DNA of 64,000 nt from Mycobacterium sp. (lineage in GTDB: Bacteria; Actinomycetota; Actinomycetes; Mycobacteriales; Mycobacteriaceae). A model generated the notes under the pieces. The model worked only from the letters and a program-made list of their open reading frames with translations. It was not told the DNA's origin and searched no databases. Of this stretch, positions 37,481 through 45,303 are shown one piece after another. The stretch spans positions 434,001 through 498,000 of the forward strand of contig NZ_JASBVP010000007.1 in the NCBI RefSeq assembly GCF_029961025.1, read 5' to 3'. Position 1 is the stretch's first letter, and every line of letters starts with the position of its first letter. A program made the translations under genes and the position numbers.

Positions 37481-37654
37481 ATGGCGGTACCCAAGCGCAG
37501 GATGTCACGGGCGAACACGCGCAGCAGGCGCGCGCAATGGAAGGCCGCCCCCATCCACCTGGTGGGTGTGACCGTGGCGGGCCGGCGGCACCAGGTGCCG
37601 CGCAGATTGCTCAAGGCGGCCCGCCTCGGGCTGATCGATTTCGACCGTCGCTAG
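37481..37654 (+). CDS. rpmF: 50S ribosomal protein bL32
   Basis: This 57-residue protein starts [20 protein letters not shown] and ends [11 protein letters not shown]. It is very basic and lacks the CxxC zinc motifs of some L32 paralogues. It assembles into the large ribosomal subunit. GAGGAG lies about 13 bases before ATG 37481. The position just before mprA matches M. tuberculosis rpmF, although the PE_PGRS genes that flank it there are missing. Confidence 0.93.
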   Translation: MAVPKRRMSRANTRSRRAQWKAAPIHLVGVTVAGRRHQVPRRLLKAARLGLIDFDRR

Positions 37655-37685
37655 GGTCTCATTGCCGGGTTATCGGCTCGAGCGG

Positions 37686-37705
37686 CTCTCAGGCCGCTCT
37701 CAGGC
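37686..37705 (+). promoter_or_regulatory. MprA box upstream of mprA
   Basis: Two direct copies of CTCTCAGGC lie at 37686-37694 and 37697-37705 (11-bp period), about 16 bp before the mprA ATG. They match the tandem direct-repeat MprA boxes described upstream of the M. tuberculosis mprAB operon and fit autoregulation. A similar box precedes pepD. Confidence 0.75.
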
Positions 37706-37720
37706 GATGGGACGACACTG

Positions 37721-38413
37721 ATGGCCGTGCGGATACTCGTCGTCGACGACGATCGCGCGGTGCGCGAGTCGCTGCGCAGGTCCCTTTCGTTCAACGGCTA
37801 CTCGGTTGCGCTGGCCCAAGACGGTGTCGAGGCGTTGGCCATGATCGCCAACGATCGACCCGACGCGCTTGTCCTCGACGTGATGATGCCGCGCCTGGAC
37901 GGTCTGCAAGTCTGCCGTCAGCTCCGCAGCGCCGGGGACGACTTGCCGATTCTGGTGCTGACCGCCCGCGACTCGGTCTCCGAGCGGGTCGCCGGCCTGG
38001 ACGCCGGGGCCGACGATTACCTGCCGAAGCCCTTCGCTCTGGAAGAATTGCTGGCCCGTATGCGGGCTCTGTTGCGCCGCACCAGATCTGACGAGTCCGC
38101 GGAGTCGGTCGCCGTGACGTTCTCCGACCTCACCCTGGACCCGACAACACGCGAAGTGACCCGCGGACAACGCCAGATCAGTTTGACCCGCACCGAATTC
38201 GCATTGCTGGAAATGCTGATTACCAACCCGCGACGGGTGCTGACCCGCAGCCGTATTCTCGAGGAGGTGTGGGGGTTTGACTTTCCCACCTCAGGCAATG
38301 CGCTGGAGGTCTACATCGGGTATCTGCGCCGCAAGACCGAAGCCGAGGGCGAGCCGCGGCTGATCCACACCGTGCGCGGGGTGGGCTACGTGCTCCGTGA
38401 GACGCCGCCCTGA
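37721..38413 (+). CDS. mprA: Response regulator MprA
   Basis: This OmpR/PhoB-type regulator (230 aa) has a receiver domain with an acidic pocket (VVDDD) and phospho-acceptor Asp53 in [12 protein letters not shown], a conserved Lys in YLPKPF, and a winged-helix domain ending [15 protein letters not shown]. MprAB responds to envelope stress such as detergents and controls sigE, sigB, pepD and its own operon in M. tuberculosis. The stop overlaps the mprB ATG by one base, so translation is coupled. Direct-repeat MprA boxes sit just upstream. Confidence 0.97.
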   Translation: MAVRILVVDDDRAVRESLRRSLSFNGYSVALAQDGVEALAMIANDRPDALVLDVMMPRLDGLQVCRQLRSAGDDLPILVLTARDSVSERVAGLDAGADDYLPKPFALEELLARMRALLRRTRSDESAESVAVTFSDLTLDPTTREVTRGQRQISLTRTEFALLEMLITNPRRVLTRSRILEEVWGFDFPTSGNALEVYIGYLRRKTEAEGEPRLIHTVRGVGYVLRETPP

Positions 38414-39960
38414 TGGCCGTGTTCCGCCGACGGCGACGTGCTGCACCGGGGGCCACCACTTCGTTGTCTCTGCGGTGGCGGGTGATGCTGCTGGCGATGT
38501 CCATGGTGGCGATGGTGGTCGTGCTGGTGGCGGTCGCCGTCTACGCGGTGATCTCGGCGGCGCTGTACAGCGACATCGATAGCCAGCTGCAAAGCCGGGC
38601 ACAGCTGCTGATCGCCAGTGGTTCGCTGGCGGCCGATCCTGCCAAGGCTATTGAGGGCACTGCATATTCAGATGTCAATGCGATGCTGGTGATTCCCGGC
38701 CGATCCATCTACAGCGCCCACCAGGCAGGCCAAACCCTGCCGCTGGGCCCGCCCGAGAAAGCCATCATCCGAGGCGAGCTGTTCATGTCGCGCCGGACCG
38801 TGGGTGATCAACGGGTGCTGGCCATTCACTTGCCCAATGGCAGTTCGCTTTTGATTTCCAAGAGTCTGTCCCCGACGGATGCGGTCATGACGAAACTGCG
38901 GTGGGTGCTGCTGATCGTCGGGGGCATCGGTGTTGCGGTCGCCGCGGTGGCCGGTGGGATGGTCACCCGCGCCGGCCTGCGCCCCGTGGCCCGCCTCACC
39001 GAAGCCGCCGAGCGGGTGGCCCGCACCGATGACCTACGGCCTATCCCTGTGTTCGGCAGTGACGAATTAGCCAGGCTCACTGAGTCATTCAACTTGATGC
39101 TGCGGGCTTTGGCGGAGTCTCGGGAACGGCAGGCGCGGCTGGTGACCGATGCCGGCCATGAACTGCGCACCCCGCTCACGTCGTTGCGCACCAATGTCGA
39201 GTTACTTATGGCGTCGATGGAGCCTGGAGCGCCACGGCTTCCGGAGCAGGAGATGATCGAGCTGCGCGCCGACGTGCTCGCGCAAATCGAGGAATTGTCC
39301 ACGCTGGTAGGTGATTTGGTAGATCTCACCCGAGACGATGCTGGCCAGACGGTGTATGAGCCGGTGGATATGTCCGAGGTCATCGACCGCAGCCTGGAGC
39401 GGGTTCGGCGGCGCCGCAACGACATCGAGTTCGACGTCCAGGTGATCCCTTGGCAGGTCTACGGCGACGGAGCGGGGCTCGCGCGCGCGGTGGTGAACTT
39501 GATGGACAACGCGGCCAAATGGAGTCCGCCGGGTGGGCGCGTGGGTGTCCGAATGACACAGCTGGACCCCGCGCACGCTGAACTGGTGGTGTCCGACCAC
39601 GGCCCGGGGATTCCCGCCCACGAGCGGATGCTGGTGTTCGAACGGTTCTATCGTTCGGAGTCGGCGCGGGCGATGCCCGGTTCTGGCCTGGGGCTGGCGA
39701 TCGTCAAACAGGTGGTGCTCAAACACGGAGGGGCGCTGCGTGTCGAAGAGACCGTCCCCGGAGGCCAACCCCCGGGGACGTCGATCCGGGTGCTGCTGCC
39801 GGGCAGGCCGATGCCGATCGTGCCGTATCCGGTGCCTGCGGCGGGCACCCCGGCCGGCGTCGGCGCGGCGGGGGAAGGAGATTCCCCCAAAGATGCGGTG
39901 AACTCTGCGGGCGCGACGAACGTTCTCTCAGTGGATTCTCAGTCCACGCGGGCAGGGTAG
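38413..39960 (+). CDS. mprB: Sensor histidine kinase MprB
   Basis: This membrane sensor kinase (515 aa) has a first transmembrane helix at about 24-50, an extracytoplasmic sensor loop of about 110 residues, a second helix at about 160-183, and a HAMP segment. The phospho-His249 lies in DAGHELRTPLTSL, with an HATPase domain (NLMDNAAKW, DHGPGIP, GSGLGLAIV). The loop in the homologue binds DnaK or misfolded proteins in the envelope. The last codons overlap a predicted MprA box for pepD (39926-39942). The C-terminal 45 residues are low-complexity and vary between species. Confidence 0.97.
   Translation: MAVFRRRRRAAPGATTSLSLRWRVMLLAMSMVAMVVVLVAVAVYAVISAALYSDIDSQLQSRAQLLIASGSLAADPAKAIEGTAYSDVNAMLVIPGRSIYSAHQAGQTLPLGPPEKAIIRGELFMSRRTVGDQRVLAIHLPNGSSLLISKSLSPTDAVMTKLRWVLLIVGGIGVAVAAVAGGMVTRAGLRPVARLTEAAERVARTDDLRPIPVFGSDELARLTESFNLMLRALAESRERQARLVTDAGHELRTPLTSLRTNVELLMASMEPGAPRLPEQEMIELRADVLAQIEELSTLVGDLVDLTRDDAGQTVYEPVDMSEVIDRSLERVRRRRNDIEFDVQVIPWQVYGDGAGLARAVVNLMDNAAKWSPPGGRVGVRMTQLDPAHAELVVSDHGPGIPAHERMLVFERFYRSESARAMPGSGLGLAIVKQVVLKHGGALRVEETVPGGQPPGTSIRVLLPGRPMPIVPYPVPAAGTPAGVGAAGEGDSPKDAVNSAGATNVLSVDSQSTRAG
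39926..39942 (+). promoter_or_regulatory. MprA box inside the mprB 3' end, upstream of pepD
   Basis: TCTCAG at 39926-39931 and again at 39937-39942 (11-bp period) repeat the core of the box upstream of mprA. The site is within the last codons of mprB, about 83 bp before the pepD start. It fits a separate MprA-controlled pepD promoter, as described for M. tuberculosis. Confidence 0.65.
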
Positions 39961-40024
39961 TTGTGCGGTTAGGGTGGAGTCCGAGCCCGCCGCAGGGCAA
40001 GCCACCTAAAGCACCCTAGAGGAA

Positions 40025-41365
40025 GTGCAACCTAGCGAAATGACGAATCACCCCCCCTATTCGCCGCCGCCGCGGCAGAGCGGATATCAGCCGGCGTCCG
40101 GTCAGCCCGCCGGTTATCCCGGTCACGGCCAGCAACAACCGTACCCGCCACAGTACGACTGGCGTTATTCGCCGCAGCCCGGTTATCGCCAGGGGTTCGA
40201 TCCCTACGGCGGGGCGCCGGCGGGCCCGGCTGGCGGCCGGCCTGAGCTACCCCAAAGACGTTCCCGAGCAGGGCTATTAGCGATCGGCGCGCTAATCATC
40301 GCAATGGTTTCGGCCGGTATCGGCGGTGGGGTGGCGTTGCTCGTCGAGCGTGGGGAGCAGTCGGTCGGTGGGGCCGGGAGCACGCTCAACGGCCCGGCTC
40401 CGGGGATGCCCGCGGCTAACGCGCCGGCGGGCTCTGTCGAACAGGTTGCCGCCAAGGTGGTGCCCAGCGTCGTGATGCTGGAGACCGACTTGGGCCGTCA
40501 GCAGGAGGAGGGTTCCGGGGTTATTCTGTCGCCCGACGGGTTGATCCTGACCAACAACCACGTCATCGCGGCCGCGGCCAATGCCGCTCGCGACGGCGGG
40601 GCGCCGAAGACGACGGTGACCTTCTCCGACGGCCGCACCGCGGCCTTCACGGTCGTGGGGGCGGATCCCACCACCGATATCGCGGTGGTCCGTGCCCAGG
40701 GGGTTTCCGGGCTCACCCCCATCACGCTGGGCTCCTCGGCGAACCTGCGCGTCGGCCAGCCGGTGGTGGCGGTGGGCTCACCGCTCGGTCTGGAGGGAAC
40801 GGTGACCAGCGGAATCATCAGCGCCCTCAACCGGCCGGTGTCGACCACCGGCGAATCGGGGAACCAGAACACCGTGCTGGACGCCATCCAGACCGACGCG
40901 GCGATCAACCCGGGCAACTCCGGCGGCGCGCTGGTCAACATGAGCGCCCAGTTGATCGGCATCAACTCGGCCATCGCCACTTTGGGCGCCGATTCCCCCG
41001 AGGCGCAAAGTGGTTCCATCGGGCTCGGTTTTGCGATCCCGGTCGACCAGGCCAAGCGGATCGCCGATGAGCTGATCAGCACCGGCCACGCGACCCACGC
41101 GTCGTTGGGTGTGCAGGTGGTCAGCGACAAGGAAACCCCCGGAGCACGCATCGTCCAGGTGATGCCGGATGGTGCCGCGGCCAGCGCCGGGCTGCCCGCC
41201 GGGGCCATCGTCACCAAGCTCGACGACCGCCCGATCAACGGTGCCGATGCGTTGGTGGCCGCCGTGCGATCCAAGGTACCCGGCGACAAGGTGACGCTGA
41301 CCTACCTGGATCCCTCGGGTGCCACCAAGACCGTACAGGTCACCCTCGGCAAGGCACCGCAGTGA
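40025..41365 (+). CDS. pepD: HtrA-like serine protease PepD
   Basis: PepD (446 aa) is a membrane-anchored HtrA/DegP-type protease that degrades or refolds damaged envelope proteins. It has a Pro/Gln-rich cytosolic N-terminus and one transmembrane helix (about 82-107). The trypsin-like domain has the triad His179 (TNNHVI), Asp about 217 (TTDIAVV) and Ser about 299 (GNSGGAL), followed by a PDZ domain. The first in-frame start after a stop is GTG 40025, while ATG 40040 (MTNHPPY) is an alternative. In M. tuberculosis it belongs to the MprAB regulon, and the same arrangement is seen here. Confidence 0.95.
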   Translation: MQPSEMTNHPPYSPPPRQSGYQPASGQPAGYPGHGQQQPYPPQYDWRYSPQPGYRQGFDPYGGAPAGPAGGRPELPQRRSRAGLLAIGALIIAMVSAGIGGGVALLVERGEQSVGGAGSTLNGPAPGMPAANAPAGSVEQVAAKVVPSVVMLETDLGRQQEEGSGVILSPDGLILTNNHVIAAAANAARDGGAPKTTVTFSDGRTAAFTVVGADPTTDIAVVRAQGVSGLTPITLGSSANLRVGQPVVAVGSPLGLEGTVTSGIISALNRPVSTTGESGNQNTVLDAIQTDAAINPGNSGGALVNMSAQLIGINSAIATLGADSPEAQSGSIGLGFAIPVDQAKRIADELISTGHATHASLGVQVVSDKETPGARIVQVMPDGAAASAGLPAGAIVTKLDDRPINGADALVAAVRSKVPGDKVTLTYLDPSGATKTVQVTLGKAPQ

Positions 41366-41411
41366 TGGCGGCGGGCGCGTCGCGGTCGGACCCCGGATAT
41401 ACGGTGCAACT

Positions 41412-41906
41412 ATGCAACAGCGCGTGGAGCTGATCGGCCGGGCGCTCGTCGTCGTCGTCGACGACCGCACCGCCCATGGCGACGAGGACCACAGCGGACC
41501 GCTGGTCACCGAGCTACTCACCGAGGCGGGATTCGTTGTCGATGGTGTGGTGGCCGTGGCGGCCGACGAGGTGGAGATCCGCAACGCCCTCAACACCGCG
41601 GTGATCGGCGGGGTCGACCTGGTGGTGTCGGTCGGCGGCACCGGCGTCACCCCTCGCGATGTCACCCCGGAAGCCACCCGCGACATTCTCGACCGTGAAA
41701 TCCTCGGTATTGCCGAAGCGATTCGCGCCTCGGCGCGCTCTGCCGGCATTGTCGACGGCGCATTGTCACGCGGTTTAGCGGGAATTTCCGGCAGCACGCT
41801 GGTGGTGAACCTGGCCGCCTCGCGTTATGCGGTGCGCGACGGCATGGCCACGCTGAATCCGCTGGCCGCCTACATCATCGGTCAATTATCGAGCCTGGAA
41901 ATCTGA
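41412..41906 (+). CDS. moaB2: MoaB/Mog family molybdopterin protein MoaB2
   Basis: This 164-residue MogA/MoaB-fold protein has VVSVGGTGVTPRDVTPEATR, the MPT-binding signature, and SRGLAGISGSTLVVNLAAS. In M. tuberculosis MoaB2 lies downstream of mprAB-pepD, is stress induced and is reported to interact with SigE. A pure molybdenum-cofactor role is therefore uncertain. ATG 41412 is supported by homology (QQRVELIGRALVVVVDDRT). It follows pepD by 46 bp and is probably cotranscribed. Confidence 0.92.
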   Translation: MQQRVELIGRALVVVVDDRTAHGDEDHSGPLVTELLTEAGFVVDGVVAVAADEVEIRNALNTAVIGGVDLVVSVGGTGVTPRDVTPEATRDILDREILGIAEAIRASARSAGIVDGALSRGLAGISGSTLVVNLAASRYAVRDGMATLNPLAAYIIGQLSSLEI

Positions 41907-42067
41907 GCGGTTTTCACCAGCGGCCGGGTCCGGAAACCTACGGCATGTTGCCGCCCGATCACACTCCGGTGACGAATAACCCCGTGATTGGGAAAAGTGG
42001 GCAATTAGGCGCGCAACAGAACATACTGTTTTCTGTTTTTGCCGGTAATTGCTGGGAGGTAGCTTGG

Positions 42068-42493
42068 GTGTTTAAAGGCTTCAAGAATTTTTTGATGCGC
42101 GGTGACGTGATCACCGTGGCCGTCGGCCTGGTTGTGGCCCTGGCCTTTTCGAATTTGGTCAAGGCCTTCACCGACAGCGTGATCACCCCGCTGGTCGCGG
42201 CCGCCCAGCCCGCTGGCCGGCTCGGCCTGGGTTGGCAGCTCGGCCAGGCGGGCAATAAGACGACTTTTGTCGACGTGGGAGCGTTCATCTCGGCGATCGT
42301 CTACTTCGTCGTGTTCATGGCGGTGGTGTATTTCCTGATCGTGCTTCCCTACAAGCACATCCAGGCCCGCCGCGGTGTCACCGTGTTCGGCGAGGAGCCG
42401 GCGACAAAGGCGTGCCCGGAGTGCTTGTCCGACATTTCGGAGGCCGCGCGCAAGTGCAAGTACTGCGGCAGCCTGCAGTTCACCTCCCCGTGA
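42068..42493 (+). CDS. mscL: Large-conductance mechanosensitive channel MscL with C-terminal zinc ribbon
   Basis: This 141-residue MscL has the expected N-terminal FKGFKNFLMRGDVITVAVG amphipathic helix and TM1, an extracellular loop, and TM2 (FISAIVYFVVFMAVVYFLIV). It opens under membrane tension to release solutes. The C-terminus is not the usual helical bundle: it carries CPEC-x10-CKYC (about residues 116-133), a four-cysteine zinc ribbon. GTG 42068 has GGGAGG upstream. It is on the plus strand directly after moaB2, while M. tuberculosis mscL is on the opposite strand and lacks this ribbon, so it is a different MscL subtype. The 161-bp gap before it is unremarkable. Confidence 0.88.
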   Translation: MFKGFKNFLMRGDVITVAVGLVVALAFSNLVKAFTDSVITPLVAAAQPAGRLGLGWQLGQAGNKTTFVDVGAFISAIVYFVVFMAVVYFLIVLPYKHIQARRGVTVFGEEPATKACPECLSDISEAARKCKYCGSLQFTSP

Positions 42494-42553
42494 CCCCATG
42501 ACCCGTTGACCCCTCGCGGGGTGAACGCTTAGCGGGCCGACGCTCGGTGCGGC

Positions 42554-43207
42554 TCAGTGCAGGATGACGGTCACCGCCTGAGCCAGTGTCGCCCCGGCCA
42601 CCGCGTTCGCCGCCCCGGCCGGCAGCGCCACCAGCACCAGCCGATCGGTGTCAGCGGCGGGGAGCTGTGGTTTAGCCGAGGCCAGGACCACAACGGCGTT
42701 GGCGGCCACCAGCCGCGCGGTCGCTTGTGGGTCGTGAGCCGGGGCGGCCAGCACGTCGACGATATCGCCGGGACGGAGCAGGTCGATCAGCGCGGCGTCG
42801 GCCAGGTGCAGCGGCACCAGGCGGGCGCCCGGCCCGGCCGCCGCCCCCGCGAGCCGGCTCGAAAGCAAACGCACGTCGGTGAGGACCTCGCCCCGACGCG
42901 TCGGGCCGGCCAGTGTCGAACCAACCACCGCGTGCAGGTCGCCCTGCGACCCATCGGGTACCGCGGTCACCGACCGTTTTTCCAAGCGGACGTCGTCGGG
43001 GGTCAACGCGGCGCCGGGGCTCAAGTCACGGGCGGCGACCACCACCTCCACCCGATCGCCCTGCGGATTTGCCCGCAACGCCGCCACGGCCGCCAGCACC
43101 ACGAGGCCACCGGCCACGGCTCGCCGGGCGCCCACGGTTCGCGTCCAGTCCGGGCGCAGTGCCACGCCTACCCGGCTGAGCAGCGCGGGATTCAGCGATT
43201 CCCCCAT
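42554..43207 (-). CDS. SAF domain protein (CpaB/RcpC-like), Rv0990c-type
   Basis: This 217-residue protein has one N-terminal hydrophobic helix (AVAGGLVVLAAVAALRA) and an extracytoplasmic SAF domain (VVVAARDLSPGAALTPDDVRLE, partly shown), the fold of Flp-pilus CpaB/RcpC and flagellar FlgA. A second half follows (VPLHLADAALIDLLRPGDIVDVL). No other pilus gene is nearby, so a pilus role is uncertain. It follows the Ruc-type chaperone gene by 69 bp and probably shares its CIRCE-controlled transcript; the M. tuberculosis orthologue is in the HrcA heat-shock regulon. ATG 43207 is preferred over GTG 43216. Confidence 0.8.
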   Translation of the reverse strand: MGESLNPALLSRVGVALRPDWTRTVGARRAVAGGLVVLAAVAALRANPQGDRVEVVVAARDLSPGAALTPDDVRLEKRSVTAVPDGSQGDLHAVVGSTLAGPTRRGEVLTDVRLLSSRLAGAAAGPGARLVPLHLADAALIDLLRPGDIVDVLAAPAHDPQATARLVAANAVVVLASAKPQLPAADTDRLVLVALPAGAANAVAGATLAQAVTVILH

Positions 43208-43276
43208 GGCCCACACCGTAGGCGTGCCGAAAGGCCACCGCCGCCGCCCGCGGCGCTCCTGTGGATAACGCGCCGG

Positions 43277-43588
43277 CTAGACGGCCGCCGCGGTCTTCGA
43301 CGCCGGCTCTGCCGGCGCGGCCGACTTCTCCGCTGATCCGGATTTCGTGCTTTCCGACGAGCTGTCAGACGGCGGGGTCTTGGTGGAGCCGCCGGTCGGG
43401 CGCTCAGTCGATTCGCGGCTGTCGGTGCGGTAAAAACCGCTGCCCTTGAACACGATTCCCACCGAGTTGAACAGTTTGCGCAGCCGGCCCGAACACCGTC
43501 GGCAGGTGGTCAGCGCGTCATCGGTCAACGCCTGCACCACATCGAAGCGGTCACCGCACTGCGTGCACGCGTAGCTGTAGGTCGGCAC
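43277..43588 (-). CDS. ruc: FmdB-type zinc ribbon protein, redox-regulated chaperone (Ruc, Rv0991c-like)
   Basis: This 103-residue protein has an N-terminal zinc ribbon (YACTQCGDRF...CRRCSGRL, four cysteines) and a disordered Ser/Thr/Lys-rich tail. The M. tuberculosis homologue (Ruc) is a chaperone activated when its cysteines oxidise and the zinc leaves; it then works with the Hsp70 system. The four cysteines are all present here. GTG 43588 is the start. A near-perfect CIRCE element lies 28 bp upstream, so HrcA-controlled heat-shock induction is likely. The next gene (SAF domain) is probably in the same operon. Confidence 0.88.
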   Translation of the reverse strand: MPTYSYACTQCGDRFDVVQALTDDALTTCRRCSGRLRKLFNSVGIVFKGSGFYRTDSRESTERPTGGSTKTPPSDSSSESTKSGSAEKSAAPAEPASKTAAAV

Positions 43589-43615
43589 AGAAAACCTCCG
43601 AATGTGGGCGTTTGT

Positions 43616-43642
43616 TTAGCACTCTAACCTGTTAAGTGCTAA
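43616..43642. promoter_or_regulatory. CIRCE element (HrcA operator)
   Basis: TTAGCACTC-N9-AAGTGCTAA matches the CIRCE consensus TTAGCACTC-N9-GAGTGCTAA with one mismatch and the exact 9-base spacer. It lies between the Ruc-type gene and the formate-ligase gene, upstream of ruc on the minus strand. It is the binding site expected for the HrcA heat-shock repressor. Confidence 0.9.
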
Positions 43643-43661
43643 AACCGCTAGGTGACCTATG

Positions 43662-44258
43662 TCATTCCTGGTAGGTGTCGACGGGCACCAGTCCGCGCGC
43701 CGGTGTGAGCACATGGGTCACCCGCACATCGTGCGGTTCGGCCGGAAGCTCCTCGACAAACTCCTCGTCGCGCACCACGGCGACCAACGGCGCCCGCGGG
43801 TCGCGGTATCCCAGGGAGCGGTCGTAGAAGCCGCGACCGCGGCCCAGTCGCACGCCACGGCGGTCGACCGCCAGGGCGGGAACGAGCACCAGGCCGGCCG
43901 CGGCCAGGGCCGACGCCGGCAGCCAGGGTTCGGGCGGCTCGATCAGCCCGAAGCGTCCGGGAACCAGCCGTCCGGGCCGGTATTCCCCCCACCGCAGCGC
44001 CAGCGCCGTGCCGTCGTCCGCGGTGCGGGCGACCGGTAAAAGCACCCGTCCCGCCCGGCGCAGCAACAGCTCGAGCATCTCGATCGACCCCGGCTCGGTC
44101 GCCACCGGCACGTACGCGCAGACGGTGCTGCCGGCGGTCACCAGCGGCGCGAGATGCTCGCGGAGAGCCCGGGCCTCGCGGGCGCGCACGTCGTCGGGCA
44201 CCAGTCGCCGGGCCGCGAGCAGCCGTTCCCGCAGTGCGGGTTTGTCCGCCGTTGTCAC
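43662..44258 (-). CDS. 5-formyltetrahydrofolate cyclo-ligase (MTHF synthetase)
   Basis: This 198-residue enzyme converts 5-formyl-THF to methenyl-THF with ATP, recycling a folate storage form. The diagnostic C-terminal GVRLGRGRGFYDRSLG phosphate-binding motif is present, along with KPALRERLLAARR at the N-terminus. GTG 44258 is preferred; an upstream TTG (44282) adds eight unconserved residues. It is upstream of the CIRCE site and reads in the same direction as ruc, so it is a separate transcription unit or reads through. It is divergent from galU. Confidence 0.9.
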   Translation of the reverse strand: MTTADKPALRERLLAARRLVPDDVRAREARALREHLAPLVTAGSTVCAYVPVATEPGSIEMLELLLRRAGRVLLPVARTADDGTALALRWGEYRPGRLVPGRFGLIEPPEPWLPASALAAAGLVLVPALAVDRRGVRLGRGRGFYDRSLGYRDPRAPLVAVVRDEEFVEELPAEPHDVRVTHVLTPARGLVPVDTYQE

Positions 44259-44332
44259 CCCGTTAACGATGCCGGTCCCCAAGGGCGCCCTAGCACGCGG
44301 GCCGTGCCCGCTGTCCCGCTATCGTGTGAACG

Positions 44333-45244
44333 ATGCCACGCCCACACGTCTTGGTTCCGCGCACCGCGATCGTGCCCGCGGCGGGCCTGGGCACCCGGTT
44401 TTTGCCCGCGACCAAAACCGTGCCCAAGGAGCTGCTGCCCGTCGTCGACACCCCCGGCATCGAGCTGGTTGCTGCCGAGGCGGCCGAGGCCGGCGCCGAA
44501 CGTCTGGTGATCGTGACCTCCGAGGGCAAGGACAGCGTCGTCGCGCATTTCGTCGAGGACCTGGTGCTTGAGGGAACGCTCGAGGCGCGCGGCAAAAAAG
44601 CCATGTTGGACAAGGTGCGGCGGGCGCCGCGGCTGATCAAGGTCGAATCGGTGGTGCAGGCCGAGCCGCTGGGGCTGGGGCATGCGATCGGCTGCGTGGA
44701 GCCAAGGTTGGCGCCCGACGAGGACGCGGTCGCGGTGCTGCTGCCCGACGACCTGGTATTGCCGACCGGTGTGCTGGTGACGATGTCAAAGGTGCGGGCC
44801 AGATTGGGTGGCACGGTGTTGTGTGCCATCGAGGTCACCCCCGACGAGGTGAGCGCCTACGGGGTCTTCGACGTGGAGCCGGTTCATGACAGCGCCGATC
44901 CGGATGTGCTGAAGGTCAAAGGCATGGTGGAGAAACCCCGGCCCGGGGACGCGCCGTCGCGGTACGCGGCGGCCGGCCGCTACGTGCTCGACCGCGCTAT
45001 TTTCGACGCGCTGCGCCGGACAGATCGGGGCGCCGGCGGCGAAGTTCAGCTCACCGACGCGATCGCTTTGCTGATCAAAGAGGGTCACCCCGTGCACGTC
45101 GTGGTCCACCACGGATCCCGACACGACCTGGGAAATCCCGGCGGTTACCTCAAGGCTGCGGTTGACTTTGCCTTGGACCGTGACGACTACGGCCCGGATC
45201 TGCGGCGCTGGCTGATCGCGCGTTTGGGCCTGTCCGAGCAGTAG
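44333..45244 (+). CDS. galU: UTP-glucose-1-phosphate uridylyltransferase
   Basis: GalU (303 aa) makes UDP-glucose for trehalose, glycogen-like glucan and cell-wall sugar synthesis. The nucleotidyltransferase signature AAGLGTRFLPATKTVPKELL (residues 14-33), VLLPDDLV and GEVQLTDAI are conserved. ATG 44333 is the natural start. It heads the galU-glp-rimJ-glpR group, a gene order shared across Corynebacteriales. Confidence 0.96.
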   Translation: MPRPHVLVPRTAIVPAAGLGTRFLPATKTVPKELLPVVDTPGIELVAAEAAEAGAERLVIVTSEGKDSVVAHFVEDLVLEGTLEARGKKAMLDKVRRAPRLIKVESVVQAEPLGLGHAIGCVEPRLAPDEDAVAVLLPDDLVLPTGVLVTMSKVRARLGGTVLCAIEVTPDEVSAYGVFDVEPVHDSADPDVLKVKGMVEKPRPGDAPSRYAAAGRYVLDRAIFDALRRTDRGAGGEVQLTDAIALLIKEGHPVHVVVHHGSRHDLGNPGGYLKAAVDFALDRDDYGPDLRRWLIARLGLSEQ

Positions 45245-45303
45245 CCGGCCAGCCCGGCGGGGCGCCCGGGTCGATCACCCGACACCAGGCAGAAAGGCGT
45301 GCT

